Shown: piece by piece, positions 20,428 through 32,013 of the stretch
Numbering within the stretch: the first letter of the stretch is position 1
How the letters are laid out: every line of letters starts with the position of its first letter
Source of the DNA: Agarophyton chilense
Taxonomy: Eukaryota; Rhodophyta; Florideophyceae; Gracilariales; Gracilariaceae
Reading direction: 5' to 3'
NCBI GenBank assembly: GCA_030374765.1
Contig: JARGXX010000019.1
Span: forward strand, 1-64,000
Length of the DNA: 64,000 bases
Position numbers and translations under genes: made by a program
Notes under the pieces: generated by a model
What the model was told of the DNA's origin: nothing
Seen by the model: only the letters and a program-made list of their open reading frames with translations
Databases searched by the model: none

Positions 20428-22994
20428 ATGACTGAAGAAGGACGGAGCGACGTCCGTAGTGTGAACACATCCGAGTATCTTTTGAAAAATATCGAAGCAG
20501 ATTTGTTTACGAAGAGACTTAACGTTCTGCAGCGACTGGAGGCCCTTGCTTTTACAAGGCTGACAGATGCACCAATAGAATTGTTATTGAAGCCTTGCTC
20601 GAAAAGAACAGAACCCCATGATAAGAGAAGCGAAAATGACCTTGAACGTTTGGGAACATCTCTTTTGGCAGAAATCGGCTTTGAGGAATCGATACTACTC
20701 TCTCATGCCGCAACGTATTTAAAGGTGGCTGGCATTCAATTCCGGAAGAGTGCTGCTTTCATAAGCAGAATGGTTTGCACCATAGACATGTATACGCCAG
20801 ACACAAATGGAAATACCATGAGTTCGTCGACTCACGGGCGTCGCGTAAAATTTCAACCATCAAGTTCCCCGAAGACAGAGAAGGAATACTCGATCGTTTT
20901 GGCAACGCTCTGTGCATTCTTTATGCGCATAGTAGCAATCAAGATTTCGCTCAGTGGTGATGCAAGCGAAAATAGTCAAAGGGAAAGATGTGGCGAAAGC
21001 GTCTTGAGCTTTCGCCGAGTTCCCTTCGTTGTGGCGCGAAAGGTGACGGACCGATATAAATCTCTCCTTCATAGCATTGGAGAAAGATTTGAAACGGCGG
21101 TGTTGCATTTTAATGCCCAATACCGCCTGACATGTATTGCGTGCCAGAATTTGGGATGGGGAACTCAGCCTGCTCGGTGGAAAGAAACCCCATTACAGAA
21201 CAACGAAGATCGAAATTATGCAGAGGTGCGCTTTTCTCTTGAACGGGAACTTGATAAGAGGTTTCATGAGGTGGTGAAGTGCATCTTACTACAGAAACTG
21301 GGGCACACAGCCAGCACATACAGTTTGTTCGTTCATTCTTTTCTGTCGGTCTTCTGTGTGACTGATGACAAGCGTGGTATGTATCGATTGAGAAAGGCAC
21401 ACGAAGTATCTCCAACGCTTGCTGCATTGCTTTATTGTGCAAGCAGCTGCGGGGTTCTGGAAGCTTGTGATGTGTTTGAAACCACGGAAGGTGGTGCTCG
21501 CATTGCAAAAAGACAAAGCGAGCAGATTGAGACAATGAAGTTCGCCACCGCTAATACAATTCGGAACGAGTTTTTTGGGGCTGGAGACATTCCAATTGAT
21601 GGTAACACTCAGATCATGACGCATGACGATATTCGATCGCGATACAGGCAAGACAAGAATAATGCTGTCTCTTTTCTTCGAGAGTGGATGAGCACGAGCA
21701 TTTTAATTCAATCGTCGTCGAAAAGAAATGTTCGACTGTCATGGTGTCTCCAACACAAAAATTGTGCCTTCATTGATGGGAGAGAGTGTAGCATCGATAT
21801 TGTGAATAACGCGGTGCAAAATTTGCAGGGTGAGTTGCGACAATTGTTAGCAAAAGAGTTACTTCTCGGAGCAGATATGAATACGCAACTATGGACGAAG
21901 TTGACCAACGTCAACGACGATTATTGCATCGTCAAAGCAGGTGAAAATTTTCTCTCTGCCACGGATAACCACGAATTGGCATTGGAAACAAGCCGCCTGA
22001 TATTTTTCCATCTTATGGACAACAAGTGTCTGTTACATAGATTCTTTGACGTTGAGATATTGCAAGATGGTGCTTATGAAAAGGATGTCGACGACCCCTT
22101 GGACGTATATGCCATTCTACAACAATGTGTTCGGCTTGGTACACCATGCATAGAAAACTATTTGAGAAAATGTGAAGAGGCTAAGGAACTGGCTTTGGTT
22201 CTAGTTCACATATGCGGGGGTTCCCCGGCGAGAGCGACCGAAATCGGGACGTATATGTTCTGCAATGGCGAAAGCCTGTCTAGATCTTTCTTCTTCAAAC
22301 AAGGGCGTGTTGTGTTTCTTGCGGGGTATGGCAAGAATGAATGGAGAAGCGTATTCGAGACTGAAGTTTGGAGGCAGGTAGATGCAGAAATATCTCGGTT
22401 GTTATTGGTGCTTTTTCAATTGTTAGACCTTTTCAAGAGCTTCTACTACGTGCTAAGAAGCCTTCTGCTACAGATCAAGGGGTACTACACCATGTCTTCT
22501 GCTGTTCAGACGGAAAGCCATTCGATGCCCGACGCATCAGCGCTGTCATTACGAAACATTTTGCTTGCCACAGTATTCCGTACTCCTTCAGTCAGTACCG
22601 ACATTGGCAATGCTCGGTGGTGAAGAGATTTTCTACCCAAAATGGGAGAAACTTGTTGCTACTCTGTGACGAAGGCGAAGAATACTACGCCACATACAGT
22701 TTCACAGACGGAGACATCAGTGAAAAACCCGATGGAACAGGATCCGTGGCAGAGGTGATACATTTACAGGCCGGACATTCTGAAAGTACGGCTCGACTAA
22801 AATATGCTCAGTTGAGAGATTCACATCAATCTCTTAATAAGGATAAGAAGACGAAGTTCATTATGGCTTCAAAAGCATGGCACACCATCCTAGGCGTTAT
22901 TGAAGATTGGAAATACAAAAAGGTATCCTTTCAACAAATCGAAAGCAGAGAAGATGATGAAGACAGTCGTAGAAAACTTAACAAGCTGCCATGA
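20428..22994 (+). pseudogene. recombinase-helicase copy 3, tyrosine recombinase part, broken by a frameshift near 22,410
   Basis: Homologous to the middle of copies 1 and 2, without the N-terminal C2H2 fingers. The first frame (20428-22623) holds the recombinase core to GSPARATE and a segment ending SRLLLVLFQL. The homologous continuation (IVRPFQELL..., FSQYRHW, AGHSEST and nucleophile Tyr in KYAQ) lies in the next frame and ends at TGA 22992-22994. The switch is near 22,400-22,425, around a CTTTTTC run, consistent with a one-base indel. Beyond the switch the first frame encodes unrelated residues. All four recombinase signature residues survive if the frame is followed by eye, so decay appears young, though the protein is the most diverged of the three. 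Confidence 0.75.
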
Positions 22995-24239
22995 CAGCTA
23001 AAAGGTGCTGACGGGGGAAATGAATTTGAAGAGAAGCTATGTGGAAAGCGAAGCAGAGTGAAAGCGAGTTTGAACGTTCACATAATGGAACGCGACCCGA
23101 AGCGAAGCCGGAAAAGTAATAAACATTGTTCCATATCCGAAGGCAAGGGTGCTACATGGGGGGGAAATGCGTGCGAAGCAGTACGTACACAAGATTTGAA
23201 ACCAGGAGAAGAGCAATTTCAACAGTCGAAGCCTAGCGGACACGAAGTGAGTCGAACGGTGATCGAGGTTGAGAACTACAGGTTACCCCTGTTATACTTA
23301 CGAAAAGCTTTGAGTATTCCAGAAACACATTTTAAATCTGAAGCTCAAGCGCAAGCAATTCAAATGGTTTACACTGGTTCCGAAGATCTCATATTAGTAT
23401 TGGGAACGGGACAAGGAAAGTCCCTTGTGTACCAAGTGCCCGCACTTATGTCCAGACGCAGAAACGTGGTATTCGTTGTCGTTGTGCCTCTTCTCTCGCT
23501 GTTGCAAGAGCTCAGCAAAAAGAGTCAGGGAAGAGGTCTCCGAGTAGGAAGTTGGGAGAAAAGAGAAATATTGGATTATGACATTTTGTTTCTGACGGCG
23601 GAACCTTTATCAGGAATGGATTTCGAGCCGTACATTGCAAAAGTCCTCTGCCATCGGAAAAATGTGCAACTCGTCGTCGAAGAATGCCATTTGACTCTGC
23701 TTTGGAGTTGCTTTCGACCCGCAATGGAAAGTTTTCAAATGCGTCTCAGTAACCCTTGCCTACCGATGCGAAAGATTGTTCTCAGTGCAACGATTCCGCC
23801 TGTCATGTTTGAAAAGGTTGCCAAAGCGCACGGGCTTTCACCCAACTACCGCGTGATACGTAGAGACACTTTGCGCCAAAACCTATGTTACGAGGTGCGC
23901 AATGTCAATTTGGAAAAGTTTGGAAATACGGTATCCCGTATGGTGCAAGCTACAATTCATCAATTGAAGCTCGAAATTGAACATATATTTTGTGAAACGA
24001 TAACCAGAATGGAGAAAGTTCAAAGCGTGAAAGAAAGGCACCAAATTGTGGTATACTGCCCTTCGTGTTCTTTAGTAGATGAAGTCTTTAAGCAGCTCCT
24101 GGCGCAGGAATTGTACTCCAGTGAATTGGATCTCACAGACTACTCATCAATCGAATGGAATGGAAAGATGATGTCTGTTCCTATACGAGTCGGAAAACTG
24201 GTACTAGTCTTCGAATTCCCTCTTTCATATTACGCTTGA
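22995..24239 (+). pseudogene. recombinase-helicase copy 3, N-terminal half of the RecQ helicase part
   Basis: In the same frame as the end of the recombinase part, separated from it only by TGA 22992-22994. It could start on its own at an ATG near 23085 (MERDPKRSRK), so a split into separate recombinase and helicase genes is possible. Helicase motifs are Walker A as LGTGQGKSLVYQ, motif II as VEECH and motif III as LSATIPP. It ends at TGA 24237-24239, before motifs V and VI, which follow in the same frame. Confidence 0.7.
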
Positions 24240-25844
24240 ATGAAACGGGAGGATCGTGATAACAATCAAAGAAAGTGGCTGAGAGGAATCGATGGGCTTC
24301 AAAACCTGTCAACGAGTACTACTGTTCGTGAATGGGACGACTTGAAATGGACTTTCGACAATCTCAAACTGGCTTCAAGTAATATGCCGCCTAAACAATC
24401 AGAGGAAAAGAATAGTTTGGGGAAGAGAAAAGTGCTTATGTTTCAAATAATGTCGGCTACATCAGCGTTTGGAACGGGCATCGACTCTTCCTTCGTGAGA
24501 AGTGTTGTGCACGTTGGATTCTCTCGTAGTGTGATGGAATATATTCAAGAGTCTGGTAGGGCAGGTCGTGATGGTGAGCCCGGAAGATGTGTTTTATTGT
24601 TCAATGAAACGTTTCTGAAGCGCTACGAGCAAGTTATCAAGTATGAGCCACCGGAATCAGTACGTTTGATGGTCAATGAATCTAAATCATCGCAGTCGTT
24701 ATCAAATTCTTCTCATCCACGGGGAAGGAAAACAGGTATGAACAAAGACGCAGCAGTTTGTTACTTGAGAACAGAAGCCGTCCATGAGATTCTGAGTGCG
24801 GAGTACGCGTGGAGAAGATTTTGTTTGTGGGCCAGAAACTCAACGTTTTGCAGGAGGCAGACCCTTTATGCTGAAGTAGACAATGTGGTGCCAGAGCCAT
24901 GCTTTTTTTATCGGAATGGAATTGTGTGTGACGTTTGTAGAAAACGTTTTTGCACGAAACTGGTACTCGAATCAACAGACAGTGATGAGAACATCCCACT
25001 TACGAACGTTGAACACAGTGTGCAACAAGAAATGGCGAATTCAACTACAAACATTTTAGCGGGTGAGAGAAAGTCCGAATCACCAATAGATGTCAGGAAA
25101 AAAGAGTTGCCGAATCTTTTTAGAGTTTTCGACAAACAGGAGAACAGAGATGAAAAAGCACAAAGTATCAGAAAAACAAACGCTGTTTTTTGGAATCTGT
25201 TGACCAAGCTATCTAATCACTGTCTGTGTCTGGTGTGCTATGTTGAAGGAAAAGAGCCTCACTACTCCGAGGGGTACAACTCTACTGGGGATAGGGAATG
25301 TTTCAGGAGGTTTCAACGCTGTTTTAAGTGTCTCCGTACAAACTGCGAAAGTATGAAAACGAAATCATCCTGTCCCCTTCTTGGAGACGTAAGACAAAAG
25401 ACGAACGTCGGCAATAGCTGGGATGGAAAGGAAAATGATTCTAGGGGCATTTCAATGAATATATCGCAATCAATCAAACCTCATTTCATTCGAGGCAATT
25501 TGGAAAACGCCAATGAAAGCTGGAAAATGCAGGATGCGCCTTGTTGCTATGGATGTGGTCTTCCTTTGAAGTTTGAATCGTCAGAAACACATCCAAGTCG
25601 TGACCAGATAGGGAGTCGATGTCTTGTGAAGGCATGTCTAAAGGTTTGCATTGCAGTGTGGTGTAATGAGGATGGAAGAACTTGGATTATTGATGAGTTC
25701 AAACTGTCGCGCGACATGGATGACAATACCTTGAGAAGCATGTATGCCTTTGTCACATGGTTGCAAGAGAAAAACTCCGAACGAGTTGGTTTCAATGTCA
25801 TGGATATGTTTCCAAAATTATGGGTACGAATGAAAGGCTGGTGA
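24240..25844 (+). pseudogene. recombinase-helicase copy 3, C-terminal helicase half and zinc clusters
   Basis: Continues the frame of 22995-24239 after a single TGA. The ATG at 24240 directly follows that stop. It holds FGTGIDSSFVRSVVHVGF (motif V), QESGRAGRDG (motif VI), a RecQ zinc region with CRRQ...CDVCRK, and a C-terminal cysteine cluster (CLCLVCY, then CFKC, then CCYGCG). Compared with copies 1 and 2 the last part is shuffled and loosely conserved. A separate 534-residue product would lack Walker A and could not act as a helicase by itself. Confidence 0.7.
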
Positions 25845-26503
25845 AAGATGTATACCTCGAGCCAAAGGTAGCTTTCATGCTTAGAGTTTTAAGTACCATA
25901 TTGCTGCGGTAGTTCTAGATCACGAGACAAACATAGGAGGTGTTTTTACTGTTTTATGAATCGCGAACACTAGTTTCCAAGATGAGGGAGCGTTCCAGAT
26001 GAACAAGATCGAAGTACTTTATTGCCAGTGCCACTCGATAAGAAGTGGTGCAGATTGGATACCACTTCTTTATGACTCTGTGTTGGCGAGACAATTGGAT
26101 CCACCAAGCCAGACGCCTCTGATAGCACTGCGATTCTAAGCGACTTTCGACGAAGATACTGGAAACGTAGTCATATCGATGTCGAAACACAAGGCATAGA
26201 GCCTGGTTCACAGCTGAAACCCCTTAGAGTTCATACCACTTTAGTCCTGAGTGAAATATCTAGTTTGTATCGTTCGCTGTTCGAGGGTCGTTCCAAGTTC
26301 TCTTGCATTTTACGGTAACATCGCCAAGATAATAAAACGGGATTCCTACAAGTATGACTCCTAGGCAACTCTCATTGCGAAAATCCATCTTTTCTGAATG
26401 CTATCTGCGAAACACGCTAAACAAAATCGAAACAATCGAAGACGATGTCCGTTTTCGATGTTCACAAATCACATTCTGAACGCCGACGCCTTGATATCGT
26501 TGT
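25845..26503. other. gene-free spacer after recombinase-helicase copy 3
   Basis: No supported gene. An 85-codon frame on the - strand (25954-26211) has protein-like composition but no recognisable motif. I see no obvious target-site duplication or terminal repeat marking an element end. Confidence 0.4.
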
Positions 26504-28693
26504 TCAAACCCAACAAAATCTTTTGCTTCTGGGAGCATGTGCCATATCCCTTCGTTTCTTAATGATTTTTTCCACCATCCTTCGAATGCCTCTCCTTAAA
26601 ATCAGCTGACTTCGGTCCAGAATATCTTCGAGTTTTGGAGTTTTGACCCACTCTTCGCTGTTTTTCGTCAGTGCAGTTTCTTTTTGAATCATCACGGCTG
26701 TTTTAGACAGTGGTGTTTGCCAAAGAGTGTTCTGAATGAACTCCATCGTCCTTGCTTCCCGTTTTGGACTTTCCTTTTTTGTTTCAAATGTTCGTAGGTT
26801 TCGACACCCGCGGTGCTTCCGTGACTGTTGGGGTTTTTTGATTTCCTTTGACTGTGCAATTTCCTTTTAGTGTTCATCTTGGTTTGCCAGCTTACTCTTT
26901 GGAGCTGGAAAGCTGTTCGTGTTGACATATTTCGCACTGCAATTGTTTTTCGAATGGATGTTCGAATCTCGTGGTGCCAGAACCAAATTTGGCTGCTCTA
27001 CGTCTGGTCCTTGCTTTTCGTGATTAATTCCAATTGTTTCGCCGATGAGCAACCTCGAAATCATGACTTCAATAGGGTACCCAAATATGTAAACTGTGCG
27101 ATGAGAGCTTTGTCGCCCGGATTCATTATTACCTATGACTTCAATAATTGTATCTGATCGAATCTGCATTTCACAACTGTTTGTTCCATTCTTTCCAATC
27201 AACTATCTCGTGTGCTCGGCGGAGACTAGAAAGGAATCTTTCATCTTTCCTTGTGAGTATGCTTGCTGGCGGATGTGCTGCATTAGAGAAAAACTTTCAG
27301 TTGGGTGATCGGCGATTTTTTGCAGGTGTTGGTTATCAATATGAAGCCCATCAAAGTTTCGCAGGGATCTTTCTCCTTTTTGAATTTAAGATCATGAAGC
27401 CAGGGAATTAACCTCCGCGACATTGCCTGATATTATAATCTGTCTCCCAGGACTCGTGCCGGCTTTTTCATCTAAGTCAACCCTTGTAAACGCACAGCTT
27501 TTCTGAAGGACCATTTCAATTTAATTCCGCCTGAGCCGATCATAGAACGAACAGACGTAAGAGGGATATACATGGCAGTTGAATTTTCAATCGCACCGAT
27601 AGAAAGGTTGCGCGAGAGAGAGTGTGGATCGCTTTGAAGGTTTCCAATTATGATCTGGAGTGCATAGGGGGCTTACTGTTCTGTGTTTTCATTGGTAGGT
27701 AACTATAAATCTGCCTCCACCTGGTCATTGTGAATCGAGGCATAAGCGCCCGTCTTCTCTTTGATAAAACGAATGGTAGCGCCACCCGCACCAATGACGA
27801 GCCCAATTTTGGAGACTGGAATCCACATCTCTCGAGTTTCTAAAGCTGAGTTTTAACGAAACTTTCGATCGCGACTGGGATGGCTTCGATCCATGGAAAC
27901 AATAGCATTAGAGGAGTTCTGTATGGCCTTGATGGTATCGCCGTGTTTTCCAATGATGAGGCCTACATGTTCAGTTAGCACAATCACAAGGTCACATGCC
28001 TTGGGTTGATTGGATTCGGACGCATACGGATTTTCGGGACTAGTATGGTCGAATTGCTCAGGATGGGGAGCAATGGGGTGTGAAGGGGCGTTCACGGGGG
28101 ATGAGGGAGCATTGTAATTCGGTTCTGAACCCGGAGAGAAGAGGAGTCGGTTCGAAGAATGACAGCTCGTGATGGGGAATCAGGGCGTGGATAATCGGGA
28201 GCGGGTCGCATGGAAGGCAGAGAGGATGCGGGACTAGAAGCCAGATAAAGACCATGAAAAGAGCTTTGTATCTGCCTTGCACGTGTAGAAAGGTCATGCA
28301 GAGAATGCCGCAAGTACGAAGATGGAATGATCGGAGAAGACAAGATGACGAGTAAGCAGGAAATCGTGAAGAAGGGACTGATTTCTGAATGGAAGGAAAG
28401 CTGTCACAGCGTTGATTCACCAAGAAAGACCGTAGGATTGAAGGCTGAGAGCGGCACACATGAGGTGCTGTTGACGCGTTGAGGCGAAAAAATGGCGCGC
28501 ACAGGGTGGAACATTTAGTTTGGACAGCGGCAGTTGGCTGAGGATTTAGCGCGGGCGTACTGTAATACCCATCGTGCGTGTGGCAGTTGACCGCTGCCTG
28601 ACAAAGCTGCGGCGCTTCGCGACTTAGCACATGCGTGTACGCATACAGTTGTAGCGTAAGAGGCAGTGCACACCGCGATGCAAAGAGTATCAC
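26504..28693 (-). pseudogene. decayed multi-KH-domain RNA-binding protein gene (FUBP/PCBP-like)
   Basis: Pieces of at least four KH domains, which bind single-stranded RNA or DNA, lie in order on the - strand in different frames. KH-a (about 28000-27855): EHVGLIIGKHGDTIKAIQ. KH-b (about 27850-27720): WIPVSKIGLVIGAGGATIR. KH-c (about 27620-27500): YIPLTSVRSMIGSGG. KH-d (27202-27020): IGKNG...MQIRSD...VYIFGYPIEVM. Upstream (28693-28050) is Ser/Pro-rich sequence like the N-terminus of such proteins; downstream (26937-26504) is Lys/Arg-rich. The second half of KH-a is missing, stops and frame changes separate the pieces, and no GT-AG introns restore them in a simple way. A functional gene with many unseen introns is less likely. 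The family and decay are clear; the boundaries are approximate. Confidence 0.65.
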
Positions 28694-28999
28694 GAGGGGA
28701 GAGGCTCTGAACTACAGAGACAGTAGACTGTTTCGCTACAAAAGCGGCTTTTGGTATGGTACACCGGAGAGCGTGTCGAAGTAGCGAGATGGGGGCCTTG
28801 TCAGCGCTCAGGACGCATTACTTTAAAAATGATCCCAATTTTTAAGAATTTCAGAAGAGAATTTATCTCCATATACTTGCCAAGAGTTCTGTGTACAGAA
28901 ACATCCCGTGTCATGACTTCTTCCATGCGTGAATTACAGTCCTTCAGAACTGTACAAAATCGTGTAAGAACCTAACTGTACCTGCAGTTTCCTATCAGT

Positions 29000-30350
29000 C
29001 GAGCGGTATTCGCTTCAGGCTATTAATCACGCCGCTTCTGCTGCCAATGCGCTAGTCGACGCCGTAGCAACAATAGTGGCGTCCCGTGGCAGCAGCCTCG
29101 CTACCGCTCTTGATCGAGTTGCGACACTGCTGGCGATGTTGAAGTTGCCGCGGTTCGCTCGCTTAACGACTGGTAAGGCTGTCCCACAGTCAATGTGCTT
29201 TCCGCTGCTGCGCCGCTCGCCAGGTTACCATCTCTGCCGTCGCCGCCGCCGAAACACACCGCATGTGAATCCCGCTGCCGATCGTTGCCGTTCGTTGCTG
29301 ATCGATACGCTGCCGCTGAAGCGCTACAATACTTTCTAGTTGTGACGAATTTATGCCGCTCATGCACGCTTTAAACTTGCTGCACCCGCACCATTCGTAT
29401 TGCTGCCGCCTGCTCCGCAACATCACCCCTAGAATTGTGGATTCAGCCACCGCCCTTTTTCGGTTAGGGTTGCACCCCACGCACGGCTCCGGCTGTGGCT
29501 TTCGCCGTTCTCTCGGTCGTGCTGTTGCGGCCGTTAGACTTCGCATGTTGATTCGACTGCCAAAGGGCCACGCCAGTTGACTTTCATCACATAGGCCTCC
29601 CGATTATTGGAGCCTCCTCCGCCACACCATGCTCGCTGTCGAAGCGGCCGTCGGGTTGCGTTGGGTGCAGCCCCAGCAGTAGCTTAGTGCTTGTCGAAGT
29701 CTCTGCAGCAACATCGCAATCGTTGTTGCCACTGCCATCCAGCGGAGCTCTTTATAACTGCCGCCATTGCGCCGCGCTCCATAAGCCAAACTTGTTGTCG
29801 ACGTTGCTGCTGTCTTTCAGTGGAGCTTTTCGTCGCCGCTATAGTCGGGTTACATTGGTTGTCGCCGCCGTTGTCGCGCCGTACTTGTTGGCGCCGTTCA
29901 CGTTTCGCTGCGATCGTTTTCGCCAACGCTTTCTCGCTGCCGGTGCGCTGTTATTATCATCGCAGTCGTTATTTGAGACCTTCGTGCGCATGCCTGCTAG
30001 AAAGCACCTCGATGGTTCTCGTCCTCGCCGTCGTACAACGTACAGTCTTAAAAGCGGTCGCCGTCCGGTCTGCTACTGGCGGCCTTCTGATCATGGCGTT
30101 TACGCTCTTTGCTGCCCCTACTGGCACAATCGGAAACATGTACGTCGTTTTTGGTCGATTCCGACGCAATGCCGCCAGCACTAGCCAGCAGTGACGTGCA
30201 GCCGTCCTGTCGCCCGTGCGCCTTTGAAAACGCAGGTTTCGCTCGTTGCCGCCTTCACTTCGCCGGCATCGTGCCGCTGTATACAACACTTTCGCTTCTC
30301 CATGCTGCATCCATGAAGCAACCAGAGCACAGTGTTTGCGACAACTGATA
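29000..30350. repeat. degenerate GC-rich triplet region, open on both strands
   Basis: Full of GCC, GTT, GCT and CGC triplets with loosely repeated longer phrases such as GTCGGGTTGCGTTGG (near 29652) and GTCGGGTTACATTGG (near 29842). Long frames are open on both strands at once, which triplet repeats produce without coding. Best read as an old, diverged minisatellite or triplet expansion; no protein is called. Confidence 0.5.
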
Positions 30351-30674
30351 GAACTATCATATAGCTCTGAGACTCGTGATGGTATGACAGTCAGGATTTT
30401 ACCGTGAAGATATTTTGGGGTTAAAGTCGTTTAACAATGTTCGGGTTCAGCGATACGAGGGAGAACCTCAACGTGTTTCGGGCGACGCCAAAAGTGCTCA
30501 ACATGATGCGCATAGGCTGCGTTGAATTTGGCAGCTGTCCTAACTTTCTGGAACGTGCTTCAGACAACGCCGTGCTGTCTCAGACAACCTTGGTTTTCAG
30601 CACCATTCATGGTGGTTTTTCAATCTCGGACAGACATGCGTTTTCAACGTCGTGAGGCGTGTTCTTCGCTAAAT

Positions 30675-31000
30675 TTATTAAAATTACATGTCTTTCCGCC
30701 CAATCTGGACCTCAACATAAAATTTACAATTTTTTTTTAGACGGCCTTGTTCTCACCTCAGACAAAGACATCGAATAATACAATGATTTTTCAGCTTCCA
30801 AAAACACCAATATATTCAGAGGCCTGCTATTCGGTAGATTTAATCAAAATACATGTCTGGCTGCTTGACCTGCGCCACAGCATAATTTTTACAATTTTTT
30901 GTCTGGCCGGTCCTGTTTTCAACTCAGACACAGGCATCAAAAAATTCATTGATTTTTCAGCATGCCAAAACACCAATATATTCAGGGGACCACTACAACA
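30675..31000 (+). repeat. 165-bp tandem duplication
   Basis: ACATGTCT recurs at 30686 and 30851, and both units carry TTTACAATTTTTT, GATTTTTCAGC and CAAAACACCAATATATTCAG. The units are about 165 bp and clearly related though diverged. A third, weaker unit may precede them. No coding potential. Confidence 0.7.
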
Positions 31001-31766
31001 AATGTTCACGACGGTGCTTCCTCTTCCAAGAGATATTTCAACACGTGGATGACCAACCCAAAAGTCCGAGAACGGATTCTAAGTCGGGAGACCACTTGTG
31101 GAGCAAAACCCGGCGACGGGAAGTGCTCTCAAGGTGTTCGAAGCCTTGCTCCCTGGGGGAGGCAGACTCAGAGACAGAGCCCTCCGTTCCACCCGTATTG
31201 TGGGGTGTAACTCCCACGGGGTATTCCGGCAATACCGACGGAGGTGAGGGGTAGAAACCTTTGGATCGGGAATGGGTATGGGTATCCCAAAGAATGGGGG
31301 AAAATCCGGCGAAGAGGAAAAACGGGGCGAGGGTCGGGCACTAACAGGAACCGGACCCGAGAACCAGAAAAGGGGCGAAACAACAAAAGAAACCCAATAC
31401 AGGGGCGAAAACCTGTCCTCGAAAGGAAACACAAAAAGCACGCAACAAGTAAGCAGAACCCCCACGGGGTATCGTGCACGCAGGTCGTCTGAGCGGTCCC
31501 AAGGGGGTTATTGCACGGAACCCAAACGTGGGCACTCTCCAAGTGGAGTCGTGTCCCTACGCAGGCGTTGCTAACCAGAGCCCGTTCCGGGTTTTAAGGC
31601 CGAAACGATGGCGACGAAGAACCTCTAAAGGTATCGAAGACCAACTTTGGTTCCCATTTACTCTGAGCTTCGGACTGTCAGATCTCATCTCCCTAAGTAG
31701 GGCCCACTAACTAAACTCTACAGTAGTGCACACCTGCTCAGGGCCATACACGTGGAGATCCAACTG

Positions 31767-32013
31767 TCAGGGCCCAAAAGTCCAACTTTCTAACAAATAT
31801 CCGAAAATCGGTGCCAAAATTAAGCCACGTGTATCACGGGGCCAATCCAACCATGGGCCATCCGAATTTTCACTTCATAGGCGAACTCTAACCAGAAAAC
31901 AGTGCCACCTCAGCACACCTTAGAGGAAATCATAGTTATAACCCTCGGAGGGTTCAATCCTCATTCTATGAATTGAATTTTCAAGTATCCCCTAACTGGG
32001 CGTTGTTCTACAT
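31767..32013 (+). mobile_element. possible solo LTR with primer-binding-site-like sequence
   Basis: TGTCAGGGCC at 31767 and TTCTACA ending near 32013 give TG...CA ends about 247 bp apart. They are followed, after TT, by TGGCAGCACCAGAAAG, which has the form of a tRNA-complementary primer-binding site. A strong hairpin (AACCCTC / GAGGGTT) lies inside. No gag or pol sequence and no second LTR is seen, so this is only a candidate. Confidence 0.25.

Noticed and set aside
28058..28693. 211-codon frame on the - strand as a separate gene
   Set aside because: A neighbouring frame of the same strand leads into the KH fragments; better read as the decayed N-terminal part of that gene.
29687..30194. Two long overlapping frames on the + strand, with others on the - strand
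   Set aside because: Triplet-rich repeat sequence keeps several frames open; no domain or start context.
31930..31985. tRNA-like GGTTCAATCC sequence
   Set aside because: The T-arm stem does not pair over five bases and no matching acceptor, D or anticodon arm is found; it is part of a short hairpin.
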